A stretch of DNA of 64,000 nucleotides from Prorocentrum cordatum (taxonomy: Eukaryota > Sar > Dinophyceae > Prorocentrales > Prorocentraceae), in contig CAUYUJ010016283.1 of the NCBI GenBank assembly GCA_963575745.1, positions 709,452-773,451 of the forward strand, given 5' to 3'. Of the stretch, positions 1 to 10,701 are shown in pieces (the first letter of the stretch is position 1; each line of letters opens with the position of its first letter). The notes under the pieces were generated by a model. It made no database searches and was not told where the DNA came from. It saw only the letters and a list, made by a program, of their open reading frames with translations. The translations under genes and the position numbers were made by a program.

Positions 1-35
1 CATCATCCTCTATATCGCCATCACCATCATCACAG

Positions 36-93
<58 letters not shown>

Positions 94-300
94 GTCGTCA
101 CCCTCGTCAATATTGTCATCATCGACACCACCACCATACGCATCATGAACATCCCAAGCATTGTGAATATGATCGTCATCGCAGGCTTCATCGCCACCAT
201 CATCCCCAACAGCATGGTTAGCATCATCGTCGGCCGCACCACCTTCCATCATCAGCACATCACCATACCATCATCACCAGCATCATCATCAGCATCCTCA
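1..300. repeat. (ATC)n microsatellite, degenerate edges
   Basis: Bases 36-92 are an uninterrupted CAT/ATC run. The flanks up to about 300 keep the three-base rhythm with many substitutions. Open frames here read only as poly-Asp, poly-Met or poly-His and are not genes. Confidence 0.95.
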
Positions 301-470
301 TCATCATCAGCTCGTCCAGGTCACCGACTCCTGCGCCGACCAGTTCGCCGACTCCCGCATCGACAAGCTCACCGGCTCCCAGCCCGTGGGTCACCGACTC
401 CTGCGCAGACCAGCTCGACGACTCCCGCGCCGACCAGCTCACCGACTCCACCGTGACCACGTCCAGCATG
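300..470 (+). repeat. Pro-Thr-encoding 24-bp minisatellite, short block
   Basis: This short, diverged block has the same unit as the larger array at 1,060-1,845. It is built on CCGACTCC and CCGACCAGCTC phrases. One plus frame reads a short Pro/Thr/Ser string that ends near 456. Confidence 0.7.
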
Positions 471-1060
471 CGCAGCACCACAATTCTAACCAGCACTTGC
501 ATCGTGGCCGCATCCAGCATGTGCAAACCCACAGCCGACCAGCACCACCATGGCGACCACATCAACCACGCGCAGCACCACACGACGAGGACAGCAGAAG
601 GGACCTGTGATCCGGTGTGGCCTCCGACGACACAGCGATGGTAAAACAAATTTGGCAGCGCAACTTGTGTAACGCCCCAGCCAGGCAAATTGCCGCCCAG
701 GGCCAGATTACACAGTTTTGACTCCAGAAGTGCCAGAGGGCCACCCGTGACAGTTATTGCCCGGGGGCTCGGTGCAAGCTAACGTGTCTACCGCCTCCGG
801 CGGCTTAGCGAGAAACGGCGTTAAATCTGTTAAAGGCATGCGCAGCACCACAATTGTGACCAGCCCCTTCATCGTGACCACGTCCAGCATGGGCAACACC
901 ACAACGCAGACCAGCACCACCACCGTGACCAAGGCCAACATGTGTTAGAACAAGGGCCGGCACCTCCACGGTGACCACATCCAGCAAGCGCAGCACCACA
1001 ACCCTGACCAGCACCGCAACCGTGAGCACACACAGCATGTGCAAAACCACAACCGACTCC
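460..1060 (+). repeat. ~50-bp minisatellite in two blocks (460-590 and 835-1,060)
   Basis: The phrase CAGCATGYGCARMACCACA recurs near 467, 516, 840, 886, 983 and 1,036, mostly about 50 bp apart. Each copy is followed by a CCAGCACC-type phrase. The 590-835 gap carries unrelated sequence in which I see no gene. The array adjoins the 24-bp minisatellite on both sides. Confidence 0.7.
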
Positions 1061-1845
1061 CGCACCGACCAGGTCACCGACTCCTGCACCGACCAGCTCG
1101 CCGACTCCCTCGCCGACCATCTCACCAACTCCCGCACCGACCAGGTCACCGACTGGGTGGACGCAGGCGTGTCGCAACCCCTCGTTGGGTAGACGCCGGC
1201 GTGTCACACCTCCGGGTCACCGACTCCTGCACCGACCAGCTCGCTGATTCCCTCGCCGACCTATCACCGACTCCCGCACCGATCAGCTCACCGACTCCCG
1301 CACCGACCAGCTCACCGACTCCCGCACCGACCAGTTCACGGACTCTTCCACCTTCCAGCTCGCCGACTCCCTCGCCGACCATATCACCGGCTTCCGCGCC
1401 GACACGTGCACCGACTCCCGCACCGACCAAGTCACCGACTCGTGCACCGACCAACTCGCCGACTCCCTCGCCGACCATCTCACCGACTCCCGCACCGACC
1501 AGGTCACCGACTGGGTGGACGCCGGCGTGTCGCAACCCCTCCTTGGGGGGACGCCGGCGTGTCGCACCCCTGGGTCACCGACTCATGCACCGACCAGCTC
1601 GCCGATTCCCTCGCCGACCTATCACCGATTCCCGCACCGATCAGCTCACCGACTCCCGCACCGACCAGCTCACCGACTCGGGCACCGACTAGTTCACAGA
1701 CTCTTCCACCTTCCAGCTCGCTGATTCCCTCGCCGACCATATCACCGGCTCCAGCGCCGACGAGTGCACCGACTCCCGCACCGACCAAGACACCGACTGA
1801 TGCACCAACCAAGCCGCCGACTCCCTCGCCGACCATCTAACCGAC
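1060..1845 (+). repeat. 24-bp minisatellite encoding PTPAPTSS-type octapeptides
   Basis: The unit is 24 bp, exactly eight codons, so one plus frame reads PTPAPTSS, PTPAPTRS, PSPTISPT and variants. This continues from about 1,263 to 1,530 and again, in another frame, from 1,610 to the stop at about 1,840. A higher-order unit of about 358 bp is visible: the segment that starts with GACCAGGTCACCGACTGGG occurs at 1,139 and about 1,497. Pro-Thr octad repeats occur in some algal surface proteins, so an expressed exon is possible. The frame change at about 1,540 and the lack of any non-repeat domain argue against an intact gene. Confidence 0.8.
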
Positions 1846-1849
1846 GCCC

Positions 1850-1881
1850 GCGATGATGATGCTGATGACGATGACGATGAC

Positions 1882-1916
<35 letters not shown>

Positions 1917-2341
1917 CGATGATGATGATGCTGCAGATGATGATGATAATGATGATGATACTGAGGATGGTGATGATGATGATGCTGATGCTGATGCTGA
2001 TGATGATGAGATGATGATGATAATGATAATGATGATGATGGTGATGATGATGCTGATACTGATGCTGATGTTGATGCTGATGCTGATGCTGATGCTGCTG
2101 ATGATGTTAATGATGATAATGATGATGATGATGATGATGCTGATGGTGGTGGTGGTGATGGTGATAATGCTGATAATGATGATGAGGATGATAAGGATGA
2201 AACTGACGATGTTGATGATGATGCTGATGATGCCGATGGTGATGACGATGGTGATGATGATGGTGGTGATGATGATGGTGGTGGTGGTGGTGTTGATGAT
2301 ACTGATGGTGATGATAGTTGTGATGATGATGATGGTGGTGG

Positions 2342-2379
<38 letters not shown>

Positions 2380-2790
2380 GTGATGGTGATAGTGGTGGTG
2401 ATGAGGATGGTGATGATGGTGATGGTGGTGGTGATGGTGATGATGATCCTGATGCTGATGCTGATGATGACGACCACGATGAAGATTAACAATGACAATG
2501 ACAATGACGATGACGATGACGAAGATGATGATGACGACGACGATGACGATAGCGATGGCGACGACGATGACGATGACGATGACGATGGCGATGGCGATGG
2601 CGATGGCGATGGTGATGACGATGATGACGATGATAATGACGATGACGATGATGACGATGATGATGCTGATGATGATGGTGGGTGTGTTGATGATGGTGAT
2701 GATGATGATTGTGATGATGGTGATGGGGATGGGGATACTGATGGTGATGGTGATAATAATGGTGATGGGGTGTTTCTCCTGATGCTCCTG
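1850..2790 (+). repeat. (GAT)n trinucleotide tract, degenerate, ~0.9 kb
   Basis: GAT/ATG/TGA phases run for almost 1 kb. GCT, GGT and AAT variants are frequent and there are a few perfect stretches, for example at 1,880-1,930 and 2,345-2,380. Long poly-Met, poly-Asp and poly-His frames occur on both strands and are artefacts of the repeat. Confidence 0.97.
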
Positions 2791-4980
2791 TTCCTGCTCA
2801 GGGCTGTCCAGAGAAGACAAGAATCCCACTTAGGATATAGGGAACAAATACACTAAACCACAATGTTGTCGTGCTTTCGGAGGCCTCTCAGGGATCATGT
2901 TTGGGCCTCCTAAGCCGGTCTTGGGAGTCTCCTGGGCCGTCAGGGAAGCGTCTCCGCTGTCTGTAGGCGCTTTCGGTTCAGCTGGAGCATGCACTCAGGC
3001 CGCCCTGGTGCTGTCTGGGGGTCAGCTGGGTGCTACTGGGCCGCCAAGCTTCCCCAGGTCCCCAAGGGCGAAAGTCGGTACCCGGGAGGGTGGGGGAGTG
3101 TTGAAAAAGTGGGGGCCCTAGGCCCAGGGACCAAAGCGCCCGTTATATTACATACGAGTGCTAGGAAAAAAATCAGATCATTGTGGGAAGAGTGACCGAA
3201 GATCCATACTCGAATGACCTTCTCCGCGAGCCATCAGGCGCAACTTGCCTGACCTTACCTGCGCTCCCACGAATAAAAAGATCTCACCCGGGAAATCTCC
3301 AGAGAGCCCCTGGTCAGATCCGAGGCCTGCTCCTGAGAATCCCAGCCCTCCCACTCTGCCGTCACGCTCAAACGATGCTCTCCCTTGCAGGAAACCCAGT
3401 CAGAATATGCAAGTGGAAACAGAGCGGGAGTGGGCCTCCGCACGAGGAAGATCCAGCGCCTGTCCTGCGGTACACTGGGAATTTCGGGAGGGGCGGTGTA
3501 TTGCACGCGCGCCTGCAGATCGGATTGGAAGCTCATCGCAATCACTGCGTCCTTCTTAAAATAGCGATTATCATCAGAATGCGTTTTATCGCCAGCGTGT
3601 GCTTGTCCGCCGATGCGCGGTCTTCGGGGAGGTCACTCAGCTACGCTGCATCACGAGAGAACTGAGTTTCGCTGTCGGGAACCCCACACCTGAAGAACGG
3701 CTGGCAGAACCTCGCTAGCGCGTTGGAACACACATGCGCTTGCCCACCGAAGCAATCAGGCAGCGTAATGAGGGCCGATGCGTGATGCGTGCAATCGGTA
3801 GAACTGAACGGGATGAACACACGTTGGGTTAACTGGCGCACGTCCTGAGTACCATCAGACATCTCAGCATTATTGTGGTATGGACAGACGGCGCACGCAC
3901 GTGTGCCTAAGTGGCGGCCCCCGAACGACAGCCCTCCGTTCACCAACGCTGCAACACACGGCAAGGCCTTTTTTTCTCGAGGGATTCTTGCACGTGACCC
4001 ACATCGTGTTCCTCCTGATCTTTATGACAGCCCAGCTAAACAAGCTTTAAACCCAAAAGGGAGGGGAACGCATTGTTCTCCTGGCGCGAGAGGCGAATTC
4101 CGTCGCACAGGCGACCTTAGCCTCCTTCTAGATGGGCTGAAACTCGGAAAAAGTTGTGCGGGTGGGTGTAACGAAAAAACCTCTCGAGCCCATTAGCTAC
4201 GGCCGACGTAGAAAAGAAAGGGATAGACGGGAGTCCGTCCCTTCTGCGGATCTTTCAAAATGTTCAAGCCAGCACAGCGACAGAAAGCCAAGCGGGACGC
4301 GCTCTGAACCCGAACTTGTTATGCTGGCATGGTTTTCCTGGCGCGACAGGAAGGTTCCGTCGCAGAAACGACCGCAGCACCCTCACACACTCAGAGAAGG
4401 GCTGTTCCCTGACTGGAGAGCCTACAGTAAACTAGCTCAACAAGCGCCCAACGGATCACGCTCTGAGCACAACCACCACGGGGGCACGCGGGCACTCGCT
4501 GCGCGGGCGGCGCACATGCGCTCGCGCACTCCCGAAGAATATTTGCATCCCTCCAGCGCCGAACCATCTTCGATGCTGCAGGTGGTTCTGCGCCAGGGAA
4601 CTGAACAAGTGGCTCCAGAATGCTTCTCGCCAATGGAACTCTGGGATAGCGGCGTTGAACATTGCATATAGAGACCTGCACAATACGCGCGTGTTAACGG
4701 TGGTTAACAGATGCCAACGCAAAACTGGAAAACGCAAACCACCCAAACCTACATTCACCCAGGAGCAAGGGTGAGAAAAAAATATAGGGGCCTTGGGGGT
4801 GTCCCACATATGCACAATTCCATGTATAAATGTCCGCCACCGTGGCGCTGGGCACGGAGCGGGCGCATCCTCAAGTCTCCTGCCCAATCCCCTGAGCCTC
4901 AGTCTTCGATCCGAAGGGTTCAAGGAAACCGGACCCCAAATTCACAAAATCTCCTGGGGTTTGTCGCGGTGTGTCGGGGG
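2790..4980. other. Low-repeat DNA, no recognisable gene
   Basis: I see no conserved domain on either strand. The longest plus frame (3,183-3,665, 160 codons) has no motif I recognise. One diverged internal duplication is visible: a CCTGGCGCGA-containing segment near 4,080 recurs near 4,340, each time followed by TTCCGTCGCA. The region may be unique intergenic DNA or very old repeat. Confidence 0.6.
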
Positions 4981-4989
4981 CTCCCCGCG

Positions 4990-5175
4990 TCTTGACGAAT
5001 GACTTTTCCGTGCCCAAGAGGGCCCCAAGATGGTCTAAGAGGGCCCCAAAAGGCTCCCACGACGGCCCAAAAGGGCCCCGAGCCGCCGAACGATTGCCCC
5101 AAGACGCCCAAGATGACCCCAAGACGGCCCAAGAGGCCTCCAAGACGACCTAAGAGGCCCCCAAGAGGCCAAAAT
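4990..5175 (+). repeat. CCAAGA-type dispersed repeat, block 1
   Basis: Loosely repeated phrases such as CCCCAAGACGGCCCAAGAGG recur at irregular 11-24-bp spacing. The same vocabulary appears in at least seven other blocks of the window. I see no coding potential apart from low-complexity Pro/Arg/Lys frames. Confidence 0.75.
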
Positions 5176-5324
5176 CATGTACGTAGCAACCCGCATCTAC
5201 GAATAACAGCGAGGGGGCGGCCTGGACGTCTGCAATCTGCGAGGCTTTGAAGAAACCCCGCCGCAGGCGCCTAATGTTTAGAAATTAGACAAAGAGCCCG
5301 CCGCAGGCGCCGATCCATCCATCA

Positions 5325-5575
5325 GAACAGTGTGGGTGGGTCGCGGGATGGGTCGCGGGTGGGTCACTGGTGGGTCGCGGGTAGGTCGCTGGCCGGGTCG
5401 CGGGTGGGTCGCGGGCGGGTCGCTGGCCGGGTCGCGGAGTGGGTCGCGGGTAAGTCGCGGTTGGGTCGCGGGTGGGTCGACGGGTGGGTCGCGGGCGGAT
5501 CGCGGGCGGGTCGCGGGCGGGTCGCGGAGTGGGTCGCAGGTAGGCCAGGGGCCGGGTCGCAGGGGGGACGACGCC
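5325..5575 (+). repeat. GGGTCGCGGG minisatellite
   Basis: About 25 imperfect copies of a 9-10-base GGGTCGCGG core alternate with GTGGGTCGC and CTGGCCGGGTC variants. A short stretch of the same repeat sits at 19,845-19,880, in front of the second copy of the downstream dispersed repeat. That makes it part of the larger repeat rather than independent. Confidence 0.85.

Positions 5576-5629
<54 letters not shown>
5575..5629 (+). repeat. (CAA)n microsatellite
   Basis: A perfect CAA run of about 18 units joins the GGGTCGCGGG minisatellite to the dispersed repeat at 5,630. At the corresponding place in the second family copy (19,884-19,905) there is a short ACG run instead. Confidence 0.97.
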
Positions 5630-5630
<1 letters not shown>

Positions 5631-6540
5631 CATTTTAAGACTGTTCGTTCTTCTCTGCTCGCGTGTCATTCAATATGCACATACCAAACCCTGGATACCC
5701 GCCCTCTTCGTCTTCGATCGTACCCCCTTTTGGGGGGTAGATTCATTCCCTGCCACGTGTGGTTGGTGAAGCCCTTGAAAACGAAACGAAGGGCGTCTAT
5801 GGGCCCACAAAGAGCGACAGCGGGACCACTGAGGGCAGCAAAGGGGCCACGAAGGGCAACGAGAGGGCCACGAAGGGCGACAGCGGGGCTACGAAGGGCA
5901 TGCGTATGGGGCCACGACGGGCGACTGCGAGCGGGGGCCACGAAGGGCATATAATGCGGGGCCACAATGGGCAGCGACGGGGCCACTGAGGGCAGCAACA
6001 GGGCCACGAAGGGCAGCGAGCGAAGGCAACCGCGGAACCAGCACGGGCAGCGAGGGGCAGCGAAGGCAGCGAAGGGCAGCGAGCGGCGACTGCAGTCCCT
6101 AACGGGCTGGTCGGGCGGGCAGGCCCAGACGGACGGGTCGAGCGGGCGGGTCGTTGAAGCGCAAATTCTGCTTAAACCGCCAGGCAATATGTAGCGGGAA
6201 CGCCATTACTGAGTATCGAGGAGCGGCATCTGAATAAATTGCGAGAAAGTATCAGGCGGGCGACTCGGCGGTAAGTTGCGAGGAAGTCCCAAGCGAGAGC
6301 GCGATTCTTCAATAAATTGTAAGGAAATATCAAGCGGGAGCCGCGATCCGGTGGTAAATTGCAAGGAAGTCCAAAGCGAGAGCGTGATTCTTGAATAAAT
6401 TGTGAGGAAGTATCAGGCGGGAGCCGTTGCGGTTGTAAACTGGGGGCCAACGACACAGTTTGACCCTCAAGACTTTCCCTGATAAAAAACAGGGTGCGAG
6501 CCCCGGGAAGGGCACCTCAATCGAAAAAACAATGTGCACC
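5630..6540 (+). repeat. Dispersed repeat family A, copy 1
   Basis: The sequence from 5,632 to about 5,755 aligns by eye with 19,910-20,035. Shared phrases include ACTGTTCGTTCTT, TGCTCGCGTGTC and GATACCCGCCCTCTTCG. Similarity resumes at 6,100-6,180 (compare 20,140-20,222) and 6,230-6,540 (compare 20,330-20,540). Copy 1 carries an extra GGCCACGAAGGGCA minisatellite at about 5,800-6,090. It also carries an ~80-bp tandem built on AATAAATTGYRAGGAAGT (starts 6,233, 6,311, 6,394). I recognise no protein. It may be a non-autonomous retroelement or an old duplication. Confidence 0.75.
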
Positions 6541-6574
6541 GGACGGGGGGGGTCAACAATAATTATTCTTCAGA

Positions 6575-6612
6575 AATGAAAGAACAACAACAACACCAAC
6601 AACAACAACAAT

Positions 6613-6685
<73 letters not shown>

Positions 6686-7170
6686 GAAAAAAACAACGAC
6701 GACAACGACGACAGCAACAACAACATCCAACCAATTAACCAACCAACCAACCAACCAATCAACCAACCAAACCAACCAACCAACCAACCAAACAACCAAC
6801 CAACCAAACAAGCAAACAACAACAGCAACAAGAACAAAAACTAACTAACTAACGAACGAACACGATAACAACACAACAACAGCAACAACAACAACCGTAA
6901 CAACACCACCAACGACAATCATAAACTAACTCACAAACGAACTACATAACTGACTAAGTAACTACGTAGCTAAGTAATTAACTGTCTAGCTAGCTAACTA
7001 CCCAACTAACGAACTACAACCAACAGCAACAAACAAAACACACAACAACGGCAGCAACAACTACAACAATAACAACATCAATATCAAAAACAACATCAAT
7101 AACAGCAGCAGCAACAGCAACAGCAACAACAAGAGCAGCAACAACAACAGTAACAATAACAACAGCAACG

Positions 7171-7203
<33 letters not shown>

Positions 7204-7231
7204 CCAACAACAACAACAACAACAAAAACAA

Positions 7232-7296
<65 letters not shown>

Positions 7297-7302
7297 GCAG
7301 CG
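6575..7302 (+). repeat. (CAA)n tract with CCAA and AACG islands
   Basis: The CAA rhythm runs for about 730 bp. It includes a tetranucleotide CCAA block at 6,728-6,800, an AACTAACTAACGAACG block near 6,840-6,865, and a perfect CAA end at about 7,215-7,295. The poly-Val, poly-Leu and poly-Cys minus frames are repeat artefacts. Confidence 0.96.
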
Positions 7303-7434
7303 ATCCGCATCGCGGAAGCCCATGTCAGCCACACACCCAAGGGAAGCGAATGATCCTTCGGCCCCGCATTCATATTACCTCATGTGGTTGAAGGTTTTTG
7401 GCATTCTCGCGTTTTCGGCTTCCCGACGCTTCTA

Positions 7435-7720
7435 GACGGGCCTAGAGGCCCCCAAGATCACTCCAAGACGGCCCACGACGCCTCGAAAAAGGCACCAAGA
7501 CGGCCCAAGAGGGCCCCAAGACGGCCCAAGAGGCGCCCAGGACGGCACGAGAGGCCCCAAAGACGGCTCAAAGAGGGGGCCCAGATGGGGAACCCGAGCG
7601 GGCATTTCGAACCCTCGGCCCCGAAGGGACCCCAGGAGGCTACCAAGAGGCTCCCAAAGAGGCCCCACAACTGTCCACAAGAGGCCTTCGAGAGCGCCCC
7701 AAGGAAACCCCAATAAGCGT
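7435..7720 (+). repeat. CCAAGA-type dispersed repeat, block 2
   Basis: CCAAGACGGCCCAAGAGG phrases recur over 280 bp with the same irregular spacing as block 1 (4,990-5,175) and block 3 (8,640-8,990). No stable unit length is visible and no protein is recognised. Confidence 0.75.
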
Positions 7721-7869
7721 CCCTGGGAACTCTGACCCACAACCCAAACACGGTGGCGGGATGGGCCGAAGGCCATTAGACCTGGCCCGGCACAGAAACG
7801 GAAAGAACGCTGCAGCAACAGAAACCGAAATGACTCACACCACCGTTCGTATCGGGAACCTTTGCGTTG

Positions 7870-8060
7870 AGAGCTGGTTACGTCACCCCTCGTTCTTGGG
7901 AGCCTTGGTGTTCAGAGATGGTTGCGTTGCCGCCCATTCCTGAGCCTTGGCTGGGCCTTGGTGTCAGGAACTTGTTACGTCACCGCTCTCTGCTGGGAGC
8001 CTTGGTCTTATCAGCTTGTGTACGTCACCGCTCGCTCTTGGGAGCCTTGGTGTGAACGCA
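7870..8060 (+). repeat. ~50-bp tandem repeat, four copies
   Basis: TACGTCACCSCTC...GGGAGCCTTGGTG recurs at 7,879, 7,976 and 8,022. A diverged copy (GTTGCCGCCCATTCC...GAGCCTTGG) lies near 7,925. Spacing is about 46-53 bp. Confidence 0.75.
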
Positions 8061-8640
8061 CGGGGGCCCCCAGTGGGGCCTCTTGCCCCGAGGCGCCGTG
8101 CGCTTGGTGGCCCGGAGCCCGAAAGGTATCTCCCTGCCCCACAACCTCCCCGGGCTGGCCGTTCCCCAAAAGGTTGGCCTGCCTCGGTTCTTCCGCCCCC
8201 CATCCAGGCCCCCACGCGCGGGGCTCGGGATGGGCGAGGCTCGAGCTGGGCCCACCTGGGCCGCTGCCAGGTTGCCAGACCACGCCAGCGGCGGCACCCG
8301 CCGCCGCGCCGGCAATGGCGCCCACCGGCGCTCCCCCCGGGCGCCCGGGGCGGGGGCCCCACCACTGCCTGCACCTGCGGGGTCAGCAGCACCAACCCGA
8401 CCAACCTGGGGCCCACAATTGCGCACGCGCGCGGGGCCCTGGACCCGCGGAATTAAGGGGCCACCCCCTCCGCAAAAGGACAGGGGGACAGCCGAACGGC
8501 TGCAGAGGGGAGAGCAAGGGAGAGGAAGAGAGAAGCAAGGGAGCGATTACACTGTTGAGGGGGGACCCCAATAACAGGATCATTTTCACTCGGTGTTTGA
8601 AGGATGTTGGCATTTGTTTATATTTTGCTTGCCGATGGCC
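8060..8640. other. GC-rich DNA, no recognisable gene
   Basis: Frames are open on both strands (for example a 367-codon plus frame and a 350-codon minus frame overlap here). They owe this to high GC, and their residues are Pro/Gly/Arg/Ala-biased with no motif. I do not call a gene. Confidence 0.55.
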
Positions 8641-8990
8641 CGGGACGGCCCAAGAGCCCCCAAAAATCGCCCCTAGATTAAGAGGCCTCCAAGATGGACC
8701 AAGAACGGCCGAAGAGGCCCCCCAGACGGCCCCGAGAGCACGGAGGCCGCCCAAGAGGCCTCCAAGACGCCCAAGAAGCACCGCAACAGGGCCCCAAATC
8801 GGCCCAAAGAGGCCCTCAAGACGGCTTCCAACAGCATCAGACGGGTCAGAAACGCCCCAAGACTGCCAAAGAGGCCCGAGAAGCCCATGGGGGCCCCCAA
8901 GGGAACCAAGGAGCCCCCCTAAGATGTCCCCAAGAGGCCTCCAGGAAGCTCCCTGGAGGCCCAAAGAACGCAGAGGCTCCCAAGATGCAC
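8640..8990 (+). repeat. CCAAGA-type dispersed repeat, block 3
   Basis: This is a 350-bp block with the same CCAAGAGG / CCCCAAGACGGC vocabulary. It runs directly into a CTC microsatellite at about 8,990. Blocks at 46.6 kb and 18 kb also end near CTC tracts. Confidence 0.75.
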
Positions 8991-9200
8991 CCTCCTCCTC
9001 CTCATCCTCCTCCTTCTCCTCCTGATCTTCCCCGTCATCCTCCTCCAAGTGTTCCCCGAGGGGTTTCCACGGCGGCTGGGGGGACACATGGCCCGATAGC
9101 TGGGCAGAGCTCTGGCCGCAGCGTTCGGCCACATAGGCGCTTCCGGAGGGGCGGTGGGCGGCGGTGATCCGCCGTAGGCGTCTTCGTACGCCCACGGGGC
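8990..9200 (+). repeat. CTC tract plus conserved 3' flank (family C, copy 1)
   Basis: An imperfect CTC run (8,990-9,050) is followed by about 150 bp that aligns with the flank of the CTC tract at 19,020-19,350. Shared phrases include GGSTTCCAC, CCGGCTGGG/CGGCTGGG, GGCCACATAG and the tail CCGTAGGC. Both copies lie on the plus strand. Confidence 0.65.
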
Positions 9201-9690
9201 AGGGGCCCCCCGACTGGTGAAACCCCCCCAAACCCAAACGAATATCACTACCACCACTCCCAGAACTCCAAGACGCTCCCGCAGAGCGCCCCCAGGGCCC
9301 TCCTGACCTCCTGGACTCTCTTGCCGGGCCATGCAAGCGTGCCATGTCAGAAGGGCGTCCAAGTGCTATCCATGGCCCCCCCATGGTCAGAAGGGACCGA
9401 CAACAAGGCTTCCAGGATAGCCTCGAAGCCTTCAAGAGAAGTACCAGGCAACCCGAAGCTGTCCGAGACCTAAAGCTGCTCTAGGCGTTCGGTTTCGCAG
9501 GCTAACGGTTCATGTTGTCTCCCAGAAGGCCTCCTATTATCCCGGCAAAGTAACCTAACAGCGATGTGTAGGAGCATATCTGGAAGCATTCGCTTTGAGA
9601 TTCACATGAGAATCCAGTTGTAGAATTCTGCTGTTCTCGCAGTCGCAGTCGCATTCGCGATGAAAGTCGCAGCGGCAACGGCAGTCGCAG
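9200..9690. other. Intervening DNA, no recognisable gene
   Basis: I see no repeat and no protein motif on either strand in this 490-bp interval. Near its end it merges into CGCAGTCGCA-type degenerate hexamers that lead into the CAGCCT array. Confidence 0.5.
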
Positions 9691-10018
9691 TCACAGCCTC
9701 AGCCTCAGCCTGCCTCAGCCTCAGCCTCAGCCTGCCTCAGCCTCAGCCTCAGCCTGCTTCAGCCTCAGCCTCAGTCTGCCTTCAGCCTCGGCCTCAGCCT
9801 CAGCCTGCCTCAGCCTCAGCCTGCATCAGCCTCAGCCTCAGCCTCAGCCTGCCTCAGCATCAGCCTGCCTCAGCCTCAGCCTCAGCCTGCCTCAGCCTCA
9901 GCCTCAGCCTGCTTCAGCCTCGGCCTCAGTCTGCCTTCAGCCTCGGCCTCAGACTCAGCCTGCCTCAGCCTCAGCCTGCATCAGCCTCAGCCTCAGCCTC
10001 AGCCTGCCTCAGCTTCAG
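9690..10018 (+). repeat. CAGCCT hexanucleotide array with ~155-bp higher-order unit
   Basis: CAGCCT and CAGCCTGC units fill the interval. A composite phrase containing CTGCTTCAGCCT, CAGTCTGCCTTCAGCC and CTGCATCAGCC occurs near 9,750-9,865 and again near 9,905-10,018. This points to block duplication on top of slippage. The 132-codon frame is only Ala/Ser/Leu repeat. Confidence 0.92.
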
Positions 10019-10100
10019 CCGCCCCGGGTCCCGCCCCGACCCCCCTGAGGAGTCATGATGCCCTCTTTTGACCCTACTAGAAACCTATCAGTCTTCGCTG
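10016..10100 (+). repeat. 85-bp direct repeat, left copy
   Basis: It begins CAGCCGCCCCGGGTCCCG and ends GTCTTCGCTG. It matches 10,617-10,701 with only a few mismatches. The two copies flank the 73-bp tandem array and lie 601 bp apart start to start. Confidence 0.93.
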
Positions 10101-10260
10101 CTACTACAAGTATTAGATTCTGGCGGAAACGTCCAGTGCACGATGACGCCTGGGTCCGCCGTCTTGCCCTGCACGATGACGACACAGAACAAACCGGGAA
10201 TCGGGTGGCGAGATATCTGACGGAGACATCCAGTAAGCAAAATGTGGCCCAAAATGTGGC

Positions 10261-10566
10261 CCAGGTTCTGGGAACTCGAAGACCACGAAATGGCCTACAG
10301 ATGGCTCCAGGCACCCAAAATGTGGCCCGGGAGTGGAGTTCTGGAAACTCGAAGACCACGAAGTGGCCTACGGTTGGCTCCGGGCATCCAAAATGTGGCC
10401 CGGGAATGGAGTTCTGGGAACTCGAAGACCACGAAGTGGCCTACAGTTGGCTCCGGGCATCCAAAATGTACGCCGGGAATGGAGTTCTGGGAACTCGAAG
10501 ACCACGAAGTGGCCTACAGTTGGCTCCGGGCATCCAAAATGTACGCCGGGAATGGAGTTCTAGCAG
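10261..10566 (+). repeat. 73-bp tandem repeat, ~4.2 copies
   Basis: The phrase GTTCTGG/GTTCTGGGAACTCGAAG begins at 10,265, 10,338, 10,411, 10,484 and 10,557, an exact 73-bp period. The last two full units are almost identical; the first is the most diverged. Because 73 is not a multiple of three, the array is unlikely to have been selected as coding. Confidence 0.95.
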
Positions 10567-10616
10567 CGCCAAGAGCGATTTTGCGAGGATGTCCCAAGCG
10601 ATTTGGGCTTCGACGG

Positions 10617-10701
10617 CAGCCGCCCCGGGTCCCGCCCCGACCCCCCTGAGGAGTCATGATGCTCTCTTTTGACCCTACTAGAATGCTATCAGTCTTCGCT
10701 G
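10617..10701 (+). repeat. 85-bp direct repeat, right copy
   Basis: This is the second copy of the 10,016-10,100 sequence. With the array it forms a 686-bp structure bounded by direct repeats. That could be a miniature terminal-repeat element or a simple block duplication. There is no clear TG...CA end. Confidence 0.93.

Noticed and set aside
2011-2856. Long poly-Met, poly-Asp and poly-His frames on both strands
   Set aside because: They are translations of the GAT trinucleotide tract.
7922-9435. 367-codon plus frame and 350-codon minus frame
   Set aside because: They overlap, are made of Pro/Arg/Gly/Ala-biased residues from GC-rich and CCAAGA-type repeats, and contain no domain.
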